A stretch of 64,000 bases of DNA from Hydrogenophaga sp. SL48. Its GTDB lineage: Bacteria > Pseudomonadota > Gammaproteobacteria > Burkholderiales > Burkholderiaceae_C. The stretch spans positions 744,001-808,000 of the forward strand of contig NZ_CP063400.1 in assembly GCF_021729865.1 (NCBI RefSeq), read 5' to 3'. Shown in pieces: positions 37,964 to 46,025 of this stretch (position 1 is the stretch's first letter; every line of letters begins with the position of its first letter). The position numbers and the translations under genes were made by a program. Under the pieces are notes generated by a model. It had not been told where the DNA came from, ran no database searches, and saw only the letters and a program-made list of their open reading frames with translations.

Positions 37964-38871
37964 ATTTGAATCACCCCCGCCGCGCTGCGCGCGACCCCCT
38001 CAAGGGGGCGGCACTGGCCGTCCGGCAAAGCCGGCCCGGCGGTGCCCTGGGCTGGGCTGCTTCGGGCCTGAAGGCCCTCATCGTGTCGGTCAGCCTGCTG
38101 GGCGTTGCCGCCGCGTCCGCTCAGAGCAGCATCGTCGTCGCCTCCACCACGTCCACCGAGCAGTCGGGCCTGTTTGGTTACTTGCTGCCCGAGTTCAAGA
38201 AGGCGACCAACATCGATGTGAAGGTGGTGGCGCTGGGCACCGGCCAGGCCATCGACATGGCGCGCCGTGGTGACGCCGACGTGCTGTTCGTGCACGACAA
38301 AGTGGCCGAAGAAAAATTTGTGGCCGACGGCTTTGCCGCGAAACGCCAGGAGGTCATGTACAACGACTTCGTGCTGATCGGCCCCAAGGCCGACCCGGCC
38401 GCCACCAAAGGCAACGACATCGTGGCCGCGCTCAAGAAAGTCGCCACCGCCAACGCGCCCTTCATCTCACGCGGCGACAAGAGCGGCACGCACGCGGCCG
38501 AGCTGCGCTTCTGGAAGATGACCGACGCGGACGCCAACAAGGGCAGCGGCTACAAAGAATGCGGCTGCGGCATGGGCCCCGCCCTCAACATCGGCGCCAG
38601 CAGCGGCGCGTATGTGCTGGCCGACCGCGGCACCTGGCTCAACTTCAAGAACCGCGCCGACATGGTGGTGCTGGTCGAAGGCGACAAGCGCCTGTTCAAC
38701 CAGTACGGCGTGATGCTCGTGAGCGCCGCCAAGCACCCGCAGGTGAAAACCGCCGACGGCCAGAAGTTCGTCGACTGGGTCACCGGCGCCGCCGGCCAGA
38801 AGGTCATTGCCGACTACAAGATCGGCGGCGAGCAGCTGTTCTTCCCGAACGCCACCGCCGCGTCCCGCTGA
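37960..38871 (+). CDS. tupA: Tungstate-binding periplasmic protein
   Basis: 303 residues. The mature domain begins SSIVVASTTSTEQSGLFGYL, containing the TTST-x2-SGLF motif of TupA, which binds tungstate in preference to molybdate. YKECGCGMGPALNIGASSGAYVLADRGTW is a second conserved region, read across positions 205-235. The signal peptide is odd: the hydrophobic core KALIVSVSLLGVAAASA is preceded by about 40 residues, most encoded by a REP-like repeat (37973-38051). The ATG at 37960 has an excellent AAAGGAG site, so this long n-region is really translated. No later ATG precedes the core. Confidence 0.92.
   Translation: MNLNHPRRAARDPLKGAALAVRQSRPGGALGWAASGLKALIVSVSLLGVAAASAQSSIVVASTTSTEQSGLFGYLLPEFKKATNIDVKVVALGTGQAIDMARRGDADVLFVHDKVAEEKFVADGFAAKRQEVMYNDFVLIGPKADPAATKGNDIVAALKKVATANAPFISRGDKSGTHAAELRFWKMTDADANKGSGYKECGCGMGPALNIGASSGAYVLADRGTWLNFKNRADMVVLVEGDKRLFNQYGVMLVSAAKHPQVKTADGQKFVDWVTGAAGQKVIADYKIGGEQLFFPNATAASR
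37973..38051 (-). repeat. REP-like repeat, copy C, inside tupA
   Basis: About 79 bases that, on the minus strand, run from cccagggcaccgccg to gcggcgggggtg and match copy A almost throughout. It lies wholly inside the tupA reading frame, between codon 5 and codon 31, and keeps the frame open (translated as HPRRAARDPLKG and following). It includes ccccctcaaggggg, a strong hairpin 13 bases after the start codon region. Confidence 0.85.
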
Positions 38872-38878
38872 ATTTGCT

Positions 38879-39625
38879 TCAAGCCCTCATGCCCCGGTAA
38901 GCCGAGGGCGTGAGGCCAACTGACTTGCGGAACTGGCGTGTGAACGAGGCCTGGTCCGCGTAGCCACACGCCAGGGCAATCTCGCTGATCGGCTCACGCG
39001 AGTGGCGCAAGAGATCGCACGCCCGCTCGATGCGTGCCCGAAGCACGTACTGACCCGCCGTCACACCAAACAGGCCCCGGATGCGCTGGTCCAGCTGAAA
39101 CACCGACAGGCCGGCCAGGGCGGCAAGTTCATCCAGCGGCAGGGGTGAATCCAGGTGCCGCGCGACGTGATCGATCACGCGCGACACCGCAGACGCCTCT
39201 TTCGTTGAGCCCATGTGCTGCTGGATGTCGCGCGACAGACCGGCCAGCCCGACGATGCGGCCTTGCGGGTCGGTGACCGCGACCTTCCAGGTGAGACACC
39301 AGCCCGGTTGCCGGTTGCCGTACAGGTGCAGCTCCAGCTGACCACTGATCGCAGGGCCGCCTTGCAGGATGCGCTGGTCCTGCTGCGAAAACCCCGACCC
39401 CAGCGGAAGCGGGAACACCTGCTCCGCCGTCTGGCCGATCAGCTCCGCCTTGTGCTCGAAGCCGCAGCGCTGGACCAGCGTGTGGTTGACCGCCGTGTAG
39501 CGCCCCTGCATGTCCTTCAGAAAGAACACGGTGTCGGGCACGTGGTCGAACAGCAGGTCGCCCCGGAACAACCCGTGGGCAATCAGGAGCCCTGGTGACA
39601 GGGGCGCTGGCAGTGAAACATCCAT
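38879..39625 (-). CDS. AraC-family regulator with PAS domain
   Basis: 248 residues. An N-terminal PAS domain (about residues 20-130; DHVPDTVFFLKDMQGRYTAV and GLAGLSRDIQQ at the end) is joined to a C-terminal AraC/XylS HTH pair (about 150-248; ELAALAGLSVFQLDQRIRGL, then ISEIALACGYADQASFTRQF and the terminal FRKSVGLTPSAYR). It is divergent from the hydroxyproline genes, with about 124 bases between, so it probably activates them. The frame is open far upstream (to 40120), but MDVSLPAPLSPG at 39625 is the natural start. It lies convergent to tupA. Confidence 0.85.
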   Translation of the reverse strand: MDVSLPAPLSPGLLIAHGLFRGDLLFDHVPDTVFFLKDMQGRYTAVNHTLVQRCGFEHKAELIGQTAEQVFPLPLGSGFSQQDQRILQGGPAISGQLELHLYGNRQPGWCLTWKVAVTDPQGRIVGLAGLSRDIQQHMGSTKEASAVSRVIDHVARHLDSPLPLDELAALAGLSVFQLDQRIRGLFGVTAGQYVLRARIERACDLLRHSREPISEIALACGYADQASFTRQFRKSVGLTPSAYRGMRA

Positions 39626-39749
39626 GGCATTCAGGCCCGACCGTTTGTGCAATTTCCCCAGTCGGCACCCCACTTTCCGACAAGACGTGGCGCGCCCAAA
39701 CTGCGAGACTGCCGGCAGCTTAACAGTCACTTGAACGGAGCGCCCACCC

Positions 39750-40688
39750 ATGAGCAGCAGCATTTTCAGCGGCACGATCCCCGCCTTGATGACCCCTTGC
39801 ACGCCCGACCGGCAACCGGACTTCGATGCCCTGGTCCAGACCGGCCGCGACCTGATTGGCGCGGGCATGTCGGCCCTGGTGTACTGCGGCTCGATGGGCG
39901 ACTGGCCCCTGCTGAGTGACGAGCAGCGCATGGACGGCGTCGAGCGCCTGACCCGCGCCGGCCTGCCCGTGATCGTGGGCACCGGGGCGCAGAACACCGC
40001 CCGCGCCAGCGCGCTGGCCGCCCACGCCAAGGCTTGCGGCGCCAAGGGGCTGATGATCATCCCCCGCGTGCTGTCGCGCGGCAACTCGGCGGCGGCCCAG
40101 CGCGCCCACTTCACCGACATCCTGACCGCCGCGGTCGACCTGCCCAGCGTGATCTACAACAGCCCCTACTACGGCTACGAAACCAAGGCCGACTTGTTCT
40201 TCGAGCTGCGCTCTCGCTTCCCCCACCTGATCGGCTTCAAGGAGTTCGGCGGCGCGGCGTCCTTGCGTTACGCGGCGGAGCACATCACCTCGCGCGATGC
40301 GGGCGTGACGCTGATGGTGGGCGTGGACACGCAGGTGTTCCACGGCTTCGTCAACTGCGGCGCCAAGGGCGCCATCACCGGCATCGGCAACGTGCTGCCC
40401 AAAGAGGTGCTGCAACTGGTGGCCCTGTGCGAGCAGGCGGCCAGCGGTGACGTGCTGGCCCGCCAGCGCGCGCCAGAGCTGGAAGCGGCGCTGGGGGTGC
40501 TGTCGTCGTTTGACGAAGGCGTGGACCTGGTGCTGTACTTCAAGCACCTCATGGTGCTGCAGGGCCACGCGGAATATGCCCTGCACTTCAACCCCACCGA
40601 TGCGCTGTCCGACAGCCAGCGGAACTACGCCACGGCCCAGTTCGAGCTCTTCAAGCGCTGGTACGCCAGCTGGCCGGGAAAGGCCTGA
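39750..40688 (+). CDS. lhpC: Dihydrodipicolinate-synthase-family deaminase of hydroxyproline catabolism
   Basis: 312-residue TIM-barrel aldolase-fold enzyme. The Schiff-base Lys lies in HLIGFKEFGG and the Tyr partner in VIYNSPYYG. Other family marks are YCGSMGDWPLLSDEQR and GVDTQVFHGFVNCGAKGAITG. Next to a hydroxyproline epimerase and a FAD-dependent D-amino-acid dehydrogenase, it most likely is 1-pyrroline-4-hydroxy-2-carboxylate deaminase (LhpC type), which yields 2-oxoglutarate semialdehyde. True DapA is less likely given context. It overlaps no neighbour: the epimerase begins 2 bases after its stop. Confidence 0.85.
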   Translation: MSSSIFSGTIPALMTPCTPDRQPDFDALVQTGRDLIGAGMSALVYCGSMGDWPLLSDEQRMDGVERLTRAGLPVIVGTGAQNTARASALAAHAKACGAKGLMIIPRVLSRGNSAAAQRAHFTDILTAAVDLPSVIYNSPYYGYETKADLFFELRSRFPHLIGFKEFGGAASLRYAAEHITSRDAGVTLMVGVDTQVFHGFVNCGAKGAITGIGNVLPKEVLQLVALCEQAASGDVLARQRAPELEAALGVLSSFDEGVDLVLYFKHLMVLQGHAEYALHFNPTDALSDSQRNYATAQFELFKRWYASWPGKA

Positions 40689-40690
40689 AC

Positions 40691-41647
40691 ATGACACGCA
40701 TTGAAATGCAGGTCATCGACTCCCACACCGAGGGCGAGCCCACGCGCCTGGTCGTGGCCGGTGGGCCAGCGCTGGGCAACGGCTCCTTGAGCGAACGCAA
40801 GGCCCTCTTTGCCCGCGACTTCGACCACTACCGCGTGCTGGCGGCGAACGAACCGCGCGGCTACGACGCGGTGGTCGGCGCCTTGTTGTGCGAACCGGTG
40901 GACACCAGCTGCGCCGCCGGCCTGATCTTCTTCAACAACACCGGCTACCTGGGCATGTGCGGCCACGGCACCATCGGCGCCGCCGTCACGCTCGCCCACA
41001 TGGGACGCATCGCGCCCGGCGTGCACCGCTTCGAGACACCGGTCGGCGTGGTGAGCGTGGACCTCCGGTCCGCCAACGAAGTGACGATCCAGAACGTCGA
41101 GAGCCATGTGTTCCGGCGTGAGGTCGAGATCGACGTGCCCGGCCTGGGGCGCATCGTGGGCGACGTCGCCTGGGGCGGCAACTGGTTCTTCCTGTGCCAC
41201 AGCACGCCCTGCGAGCTGACGCTGCAGCACATCGGCGAGCTCACCCGCCAGGCCGAGGCTGTGAAGATGACGCTGGTGCGCGACGGCATCACCGGGCGCA
41301 ACGGTGCCGAGATCGACCACATCGAGTTCTTCGGCCCCGCGGTGGCCGCCGACGCACACAGCCGCAACTTCGTGCTGTGCCCCGGCGGTGCCTACGACCG
41401 CTCTCCTTGCGGCACCGGCACCAGCGCCAAGCTGGCCTGCCTGGCCGCGGCCGGCAAGCTCCAGCCGGGCGACACCTGGGTGCAGGAAAGCGTGATCGGC
41501 AGCCGCTTCGAGGCCAGCTACCTGCCCACGGAACACGGCGTCATCCCCAGCATCACCGGCCGCGCCTACGTCACGGCGGAAGCGCGGCTGATCGCCGACC
41601 CGGCCGATCCCCTGCTGCCGGCGGCGTTCCGCGCGGCGCTGGCCTGA
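40691..41647 (+). CDS. lhpA: 4-hydroxyproline 2-epimerase
   Basis: 318 residues of the proline racemase family. Both catalytic Cys are present, in YLGMCGHGTIG and YDRSPCGTGTSAK, so it should be an epimerase/racemase and not the trans-3-hydroxyproline dehydratase, whose first Cys is Thr. The surrounding CPGGAYDRSPCGTGTSAK is typical of the 4-hydroxyproline enzymes. It converts trans-4-hydroxy-L-proline to cis-4-hydroxy-D-proline, feeding the FAD enzyme downstream. Confidence 0.9.
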   Translation: MTRIEMQVIDSHTEGEPTRLVVAGGPALGNGSLSERKALFARDFDHYRVLAANEPRGYDAVVGALLCEPVDTSCAAGLIFFNNTGYLGMCGHGTIGAAVTLAHMGRIAPGVHRFETPVGVVSVDLRSANEVTIQNVESHVFRREVEIDVPGLGRIVGDVAWGGNWFFLCHSTPCELTLQHIGELTRQAEAVKMTLVRDGITGRNGAEIDHIEFFGPAVAADAHSRNFVLCPGGAYDRSPCGTGTSAKLACLAAAGKLQPGDTWVQESVIGSRFEASYLPTEHGVIPSITGRAYVTAEARLIADPADPLLPAAFRAALA

Positions 41648-41660
41648 CGTCGCCTCGCGC

Positions 41661-42926
41661 ATGACATTCTCCATCCACCCCGAGCCCGACAGCGCCGACG
41701 TGGCGGTGGTGGGCGCCGGCATCATCGGCCTCTCGGTGGCGATGCACCTGGTGGCCCAGGGCCGTTCGGTGCTGCTGATCGACCGCAAGGGCATTGCGCT
41801 GGAAACCAGCGCCCAGAACGCCGGCGCGCTGGCCTTTTCCGACATCCTTCCCCTGGCCTCGCCGCGCATCCTGCGGCAAGCGCCGCGCTGGCTGCTCGAT
41901 CCGCTGGGGCCGCTGGCCATCCGTCCTGGTTACGCGCTCCAGATGGTGCCCTGGCTGCTGCGTTTTGGCCTGGCCAGCCGGCCTTCGGCCTACCGCGCGA
42001 GCCTGCAGGCGCAGACGCAGCTGATGCGGCTGGCCGCCCCCGCGTTTCACGCCATGCTGGCCCGCGCGAAGGCCTCGCACATGATCCGCCAGGACGGCTC
42101 CTTGCAGGTCTATGAAAGCGATGCCGAGTTCCGCTCCAGCCTCCCGGGCTGGCAGCTGCGCGCCGAGGCGGGCATCGCCTTCGAGCACGTGAAAGGCGAG
42201 CGGCTACGGGCGCTGCAACCGGGCCTCGCCAGTTCCATCATCGCGGGCACCTTCGTGCCGCACTGGGAGACCGTGAGCGACCCGTTTGAGGTGGCTTCGG
42301 CGCTGGGGCGCCATGTGATGCAGGCGGGCACCGCCTGGCGCCAGGCGGAGGTGCGGTCCATCGCTGTGGGCGATGGCGGTGTGGAGCTGCAGCTCGCGCA
42401 AGGCAGCGCCGTCCGCGCGAAGCAGGCCGTGATCGCCACCGGCGCGTGGTCGCGCCACCTCGCGGCCCAGCTGGGCGATGCCATCCCGCTGGAAACCGAG
42501 CGCGGCTACAACACCACGCTGCCGCCCGGGGCGTTCGACCTCCAGCGCCAGATCATCTTTGGCGCCCATGGTTTTGTGGTCACGCCGCTGTCGACCGGCA
42601 TCCGGGTCGGTGGTGCGGTGGAGCTGGGCGGGCTCAAGCTGCCGCCCAACTTCAAGCGGTCGGCCCACATGCTGGAGAAGGCCGCGCGCCTGCTGCCGGG
42701 GCTGCGCACCGAGGGCGGCACGCAGTGGATGGGCTACCGCCCCTCGCTGCCCGACTCGCTGCCCGTCATCGGGCACGCCAGGGCCAGTCGGCAGGTGGTC
42801 TACGCCTTCGGGCACGGGCACCTGGGCCTGACGCAGAGCGGCGCCACCGGGCAACTGGTGGCCGAGTTGCTGGCGGGGCACGCTCCGTCGATTCCGCTCG
42901 AACCCTTCAGGCCCGACCGCTTCTAG
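41661..42926 (+). CDS. lhpB: FAD-dependent D-hydroxyproline dehydrogenase
   Basis: 421 residues of the DadA/GlyOx (DAO) superfamily. The dinucleotide motif is DVAVVGAGIIGLSVAMHL, near residue 13, and the C-terminal FAD-contact region is AFGHGHLGLTQSGATGQLVAEL. The middle FVVTPLSTGIRVGGAVELGG is the usual conserved segment. It would oxidise cis-4-hydroxy-D-proline to 1-pyrroline-4-hydroxy-2-carboxylate. It lies 13 bases downstream of the epimerase and is convergent with modC. The electron acceptor is unknown. Confidence 0.88.
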   Translation: MTFSIHPEPDSADVAVVGAGIIGLSVAMHLVAQGRSVLLIDRKGIALETSAQNAGALAFSDILPLASPRILRQAPRWLLDPLGPLAIRPGYALQMVPWLLRFGLASRPSAYRASLQAQTQLMRLAAPAFHAMLARAKASHMIRQDGSLQVYESDAEFRSSLPGWQLRAEAGIAFEHVKGERLRALQPGLASSIIAGTFVPHWETVSDPFEVASALGRHVMQAGTAWRQAEVRSIAVGDGGVELQLAQGSAVRAKQAVIATGAWSRHLAAQLGDAIPLETERGYNTTLPPGAFDLQRQIIFGAHGFVVTPLSTGIRVGGAVELGGLKLPPNFKRSAHMLEKAARLLPGLRTEGGTQWMGYRPSLPDSLPVIGHARASRQVVYAFGHGHLGLTQSGATGQLVAELLAGHAPSIPLEPFRPDRF

Positions 42927-42936
42927 CGCCTGGCGC

Positions 42937-44097
42937 TCAACGCACCATTGCCACGCCCTTGATCTGCACATACACCGGCAGTCCGGGCGCGATGCCCAGC
43001 CGCTCGCACGAGAGCCGGCTGATGCGCGAGAGCAGGCGCGTGCCTTGCCCCAGACGCAGACCCACCAGCACCTGGCCCGGGCCGTCTTCGCTCACCTCGC
43101 TCACCGTGGCGGGCAGGATGTTGAGCACGCTGGTCTGCTCCGGCTTGATCAGCGACAGGCTCACGTCCCGCGCCTGGATGCGCACGCGCACCGGCGTGCG
43201 CTCGGGCAGCGGCGTGGCCCGCGTCTGCGGCAGCAGCAGCGTGCCGCCGTCAAAGCGCAGCTCGCACAAACCGCTCTTGCTGTGCAGCCCGCAAGTCATG
43301 GCTTCCACCAGCGCGCCCGCGCTGTCGCCGTGCGCCAGCGGCAGGTCGGCGCGGGTCATGAGCTCGATCACCGGCCCCTGCGCCAGCATCTGGCCCTGCT
43401 CCAGCAACACCACGTGGTCGGCCAGCCGCGCCACCTCGTCCACCGAGTGCGTGACGTACACCACGGGCAGGTCCAGCGCCTCGTGCAGTTGCTCCAGCCA
43501 CGGCAGTATCTCGGCCTTGCGCGCCGCGTCCAGCGCCGCCAGCGGCTCGTCCATCAGCAGCACGCGCGGGCTCGCGGCCAAGGCGCGGGCGATGGCCACG
43601 CGCTGGCGTTCGCCGCCCGAGAGCTCGTGGGGCCGGCGGCTCAGCAGGTGGCGGATGCCCAGCAGATCCAGGCCGTGGTCCCAGCCGTGACGGCGCTCGG
43701 CCGCGGGCGTGCGGTCAAAACCGAAACGCAGGTTGCCCTCCACCGTGAGGTGCCCAAACAGGCTGGCCTCCTGAAAGACATAACCCACGGCCCGGCGGTG
43801 CACCGGCACGAAGAGGCCGCGCTCGCTGTCTTGCCACACCTGGTCGCCCACCACCACGCGGGCGCGCGCCGCCGGCTCCAGCCCGGCAAGCACGCGCAGG
43901 CAACTCGTCTTGCCGCTGCCCGAGGGGCCGAAGAGCACGGTGATGCCATGGGCGGGCAGCTCCAGGCTCACGTTCAGCGTGAAGCCGGGGTGCTGCAAAT
44001 GCGCCGTCAGTTGCAGGGCATCCCCGCTTACTGGACCACCTTCGCCCTGCGGGCTGCGGTGTGAGCTGGCTTGGGAACGGCCCGGCGCTGCGCTCAT
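42937..44097 (-). CDS. modC: Molybdate ABC transporter ATP-binding protein
   Basis: 386 residues. Walker A is GPSGSGKTSCLRVLAG, the signature LSGGERQRVAIARAL, Walker B VLLMDEPLAALD, and the switch His is in VVYVTHSVDE. Residues about 320-386 form a TOBE (MOP) domain, VRVRIQARDVSLSL to the end. It has a hydrophilic N-terminal extension of about 30 residues. The ATG overlaps the modB stop (ATGA). Confidence 0.94.
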   Translation of the reverse strand: MSAAPGRSQASSHRSPQGEGGPVSGDALQLTAHLQHPGFTLNVSLELPAHGITVLFGPSGSGKTSCLRVLAGLEPAARARVVVGDQVWQDSERGLFVPVHRRAVGYVFQEASLFGHLTVEGNLRFGFDRTPAAERRHGWDHGLDLLGIRHLLSRRPHELSGGERQRVAIARALAASPRVLLMDEPLAALDAARKAEILPWLEQLHEALDLPVVYVTHSVDEVARLADHVVLLEQGQMLAQGPVIELMTRADLPLAHGDSAGALVEAMTCGLHSKSGLCELRFDGGTLLLPQTRATPLPERTPVRVRIQARDVSLSLIKPEQTSVLNILPATVSEVSEDGPGQVLVGLRLGQGTRLLSRISRLSCERLGIAPGLPVYVQIKGVAMVR

Positions 44098-44813
44098 GCG
44101 CGCCCCCCGTTCGCAGACTCAGAGCGCCCGCGCCCGTTGTAGAGCTGCAGCGCCAGCAGCACCACAAAGGCAAAGCCCAGCATCACGGCGGCGAGGCGGT
44201 GCGCGTCGGCGTATTCGAGCGCCTCCACGTGGTCGTAGATCTGCACCGACACCACGCGCGTCACGCCCGGGATGTTGCCGCCCACCATCAGCACCACGCC
44301 AAACTCGCCCACCGTGTGGGCAAAGCTCATGATGGTTCCTGTGATCAGGCCGGGCTTGCACAGCGGCAGCACCACATTGAAAAACGTGTCCAGCGGTGAG
44401 GCGCGCAGGCTGGCCGCCGCCTCCAGCGGGCGCTCACCCAGCGCCTGCATGCTGCTCAGCACCGGCTGCACCATGAACGGCAGCGAATAGAACACCGAGC
44501 CCACCACCAGCCCGGCAAAGGTGAAGGGCAGGGTGGGCAGGCCCAGCGCCAGCATCGCCTGGCCCAGCGGCCCTTGCGGCCCCAGCGTGACCAGCAGATA
44601 GAAGCCCAGCACCGACGGCGGCAACACCAGCGGCAGCGCCACCAGCGCCCCCACCGGCTTCACCCACCAGCGCCGCAAACGCGCCAGCCACCAGGCCAGC
44701 GGCGTGCCCAGCAGCAACAGGATCAGCGTCGTCAGCCCGGCGACCTGAAGGGTCAGCCAGATCGCCTGAAGGTCGCTCGGGGTCAGCAGCACAGCCTCAA
44801 ACCCCGTAGCCAT
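44094..44813 (-). CDS. modB: Molybdate ABC transporter permease
   Basis: 239-residue inner-membrane protein with about five helices. It carries the ModB pattern LPLVLPPSVLGFYLLV, GLVVGSVFYSLPFMVQPV and the EAA loop in AHTVGEFGVVLMVGGNIPG. Its start lies inside the end of modA (17-base overlap), so translation is coupled. The partners are ModA and ModC. Confidence 0.94.
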   Translation of the reverse strand: MATGFEAVLLTPSDLQAIWLTLQVAGLTTLILLLLGTPLAWWLARLRRWWVKPVGALVALPLVLPPSVLGFYLLVTLGPQGPLGQAMLALGLPTLPFTFAGLVVGSVFYSLPFMVQPVLSSMQALGERPLEAAASLRASPLDTFFNVVLPLCKPGLITGTIMSFAHTVGEFGVVLMVGGNIPGVTRVVSVQIYDHVEALEYADAHRLAAVMLGFAFVVLLALQLYNGRGRSESANGGRA

Positions 44814-45552
44814 AGGAGCGGATCAGGTCTTTGATGTTCGGGCTCTGCAGCAGCTTGATCAGTGCCTGCGCCGCCTCATTGCTTTCGCCGCGCTTGAGCA
44901 CCACCGCGTCCTGCCGGATCGGGTCGTGCAGCGCCGGCGGCACCACCCACATCGAGCCCTCCTTCAACCTCCCGCCCAGCAGCACCTGCGACATCGCCAC
45001 AAAGCCCACATCGGCGTTGCCGGTCTTCACGAAGCCGAAGGTCTGGCCGATGCTCTCGCCCTGCACCAGCTTCGGCGCGAGCGCCGTGCCCAGGCCCAGT
45101 CGCTCCATCACCTGCACGGCCGCCGCGCCGTAGGGGGCGGTCTTGGGGTTGGCGTAGGCCACCTTGCCCAGGTCGGCCGCCTTCAGCACCTCGCCCTTCG
45201 CGTCCACCCGGCCCGCCTTGGCCGACCACAACACCAGCTGGCCGGTGGCGTAGGTGAAGCGCGTGCCCGGCTGCGCCAGCCCGTCTTTCTCCAGGAGCTC
45301 GGGCCGCTGATGGTCGGCCGAGAGGAACACATCAAAGGGCGCCCCGTTGCGGATCTGCGTGTAGATCGCCCCCGAGGCGCCGGTCGAAACCTTCAGTGTG
45401 TGGCCGGTGGTTTTCTCCAACACGGCGGCGATGGCTTTGATGGGCTCGGCGAAGTTGGCGGCAACGGCGACCTGGGCTTCGGCGGCGTGGGTGGCGGTGT
45501 GGGCGAGTGCGGCGAAGAGCAGGACGGCGAGGGGGCGGAAGGGCAGGCGCAT
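44797..45552 (-). CDS. modA: Molybdate-binding periplasmic protein
   Basis: 251 residues with a signal peptide ending near THAAEA. The mature part has VAVAANFAEPIKAIA, STGASGAIYTQIRNGAPFDVFLSAD and GNADVGFVAMSQVL, all ModA landmarks. The ATG at 45552 is preceded by GAGG. An upstream extension of the frame to 45642 would run through the promoter and ModE-like operator and is rejected. It is the first gene of modABC. Confidence 0.94.
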   Translation of the reverse strand: MRLPFRPLAVLLFAALAHTATHAAEAQVAVAANFAEPIKAIAAVLEKTTGHTLKVSTGASGAIYTQIRNGAPFDVFLSADHQRPELLEKDGLAQPGTRFTYATGQLVLWSAKAGRVDAKGEVLKAADLGKVAYANPKTAPYGAAAVQVMERLGLGTALAPKLVQGESIGQTFGFVKTGNADVGFVAMSQVLLGGRLKEGSMWVVPPALHDPIRQDAVVLKRGESNEAAQALIKLLQSPNIKDLIRSYGYGV

Positions 45553-45591
45553 GGGTACCTCGGATCGGAGCGGGACACGACGGTGGAGATT

Positions 45592-45614
45592 CGCTATCCC
45601 AAAACGGAATAGCG
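45592..45614. promoter_or_regulatory. ModE-type operator of modABC
   Basis: CGCTATCCC-AAAAC-GGAATAGCG, an inverted repeat with CGCTAT/ATAGCG ends and one mismatch. The ends match the CG-x-TAT half-site of E. coli ModE targets, although the spacing and inner bases differ. It lies directly downstream of the -10 box of the modA promoter, ideal for blocking transcription when molybdate-ModE binds. Confidence 0.6.
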
Positions 45615-45642
45615 AGTGTAGCCGGTGTAGTCGGTCTATCAA
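45615..45642 (-). promoter_or_regulatory. Promoter of modABC
   Basis: On the minus strand, TTGATA (45642-45637) and TACACT (45620-45615) are spaced by 16 bases, close to sigma-70 consensus (5/6 and 4/6). The transcript start would fall inside the ModE-like operator, about 60 bases before the modA ATG. Confidence 0.55.
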
Positions 45643-45679
45643 CTACCATCGACAGACGCACCTAAATACCTTCCGAAAA

Positions 45680-46012
45680 TTGGCCCTGCCCTTCCTTGCA
45701 TGCACATTGGTGGCTTGCGCAAGCGATGTGGCCAATCGCTATTACTCGGCTGAAAAGTACCCGCCGAAGGAGCCCGACTCGGTCGTTGTCCTGTGGGCGC
45801 CGCCAACCAGAGCCTATCAAGTACTCGCTGATTTTCAGTCCCGTGGCGAAAGCCCGAAGGACATGCAAAAAAAAGCTGCTGCTATTGGGGCTGACGCCGT
45901 GATCGTGTCGCTACTTGGTGGCAACTACAGTCGAAGTGAGCAATGGGCGAGCGAAGACCGTTACTCGACGACCTACACTCGAATAGCCGCTACCGCCATC
46001 AAGTTTGATTAA
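45680..46012 (+). CDS. Small lipoprotein, paralogue 1 (start uncertain)
   Basis: About 110 residues. A lipobox LVAC follows the hydrophobic stretch LALPFLACT, and the rest (YPPKEPDSVVVLWAPPTRAY, then KKAAAIGADAVIV) is clearly related to the next gene. There is no ATG in front of the signal peptide: the codon where one is expected (before RKLALPF) is TTC. A TTG at 45680 gives a very short signal. It may start at a non-standard codon or be decaying. Base composition is visibly lower in GC than the neighbours, suggesting transfer. Confidence 0.55.
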   Translation: MALPFLACTLVACASDVANRYYSAEKYPPKEPDSVVVLWAPPTRAYQVLADFQSRGESPKDMQKKAAAIGADAVIVSLLGGNYSRSEQWASEDRYSTTYTRIAATAIKFD

Positions 46013-46025
46013 CTGAGGAACATAA

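Noticed and set aside
37156..38871. 571-codon plus-strand frame ending with tupA
   Set aside because: Its first half is the out-of-frame shadow of tupC. Only the tupA part from 37960 is real.
39625..40120. Longer AraC regulator start at 40120
   Set aside because: The extension lies opposite the deaminase gene and crosses the divergent promoter region. The PAS domain begins soon after the ATG at 39625.
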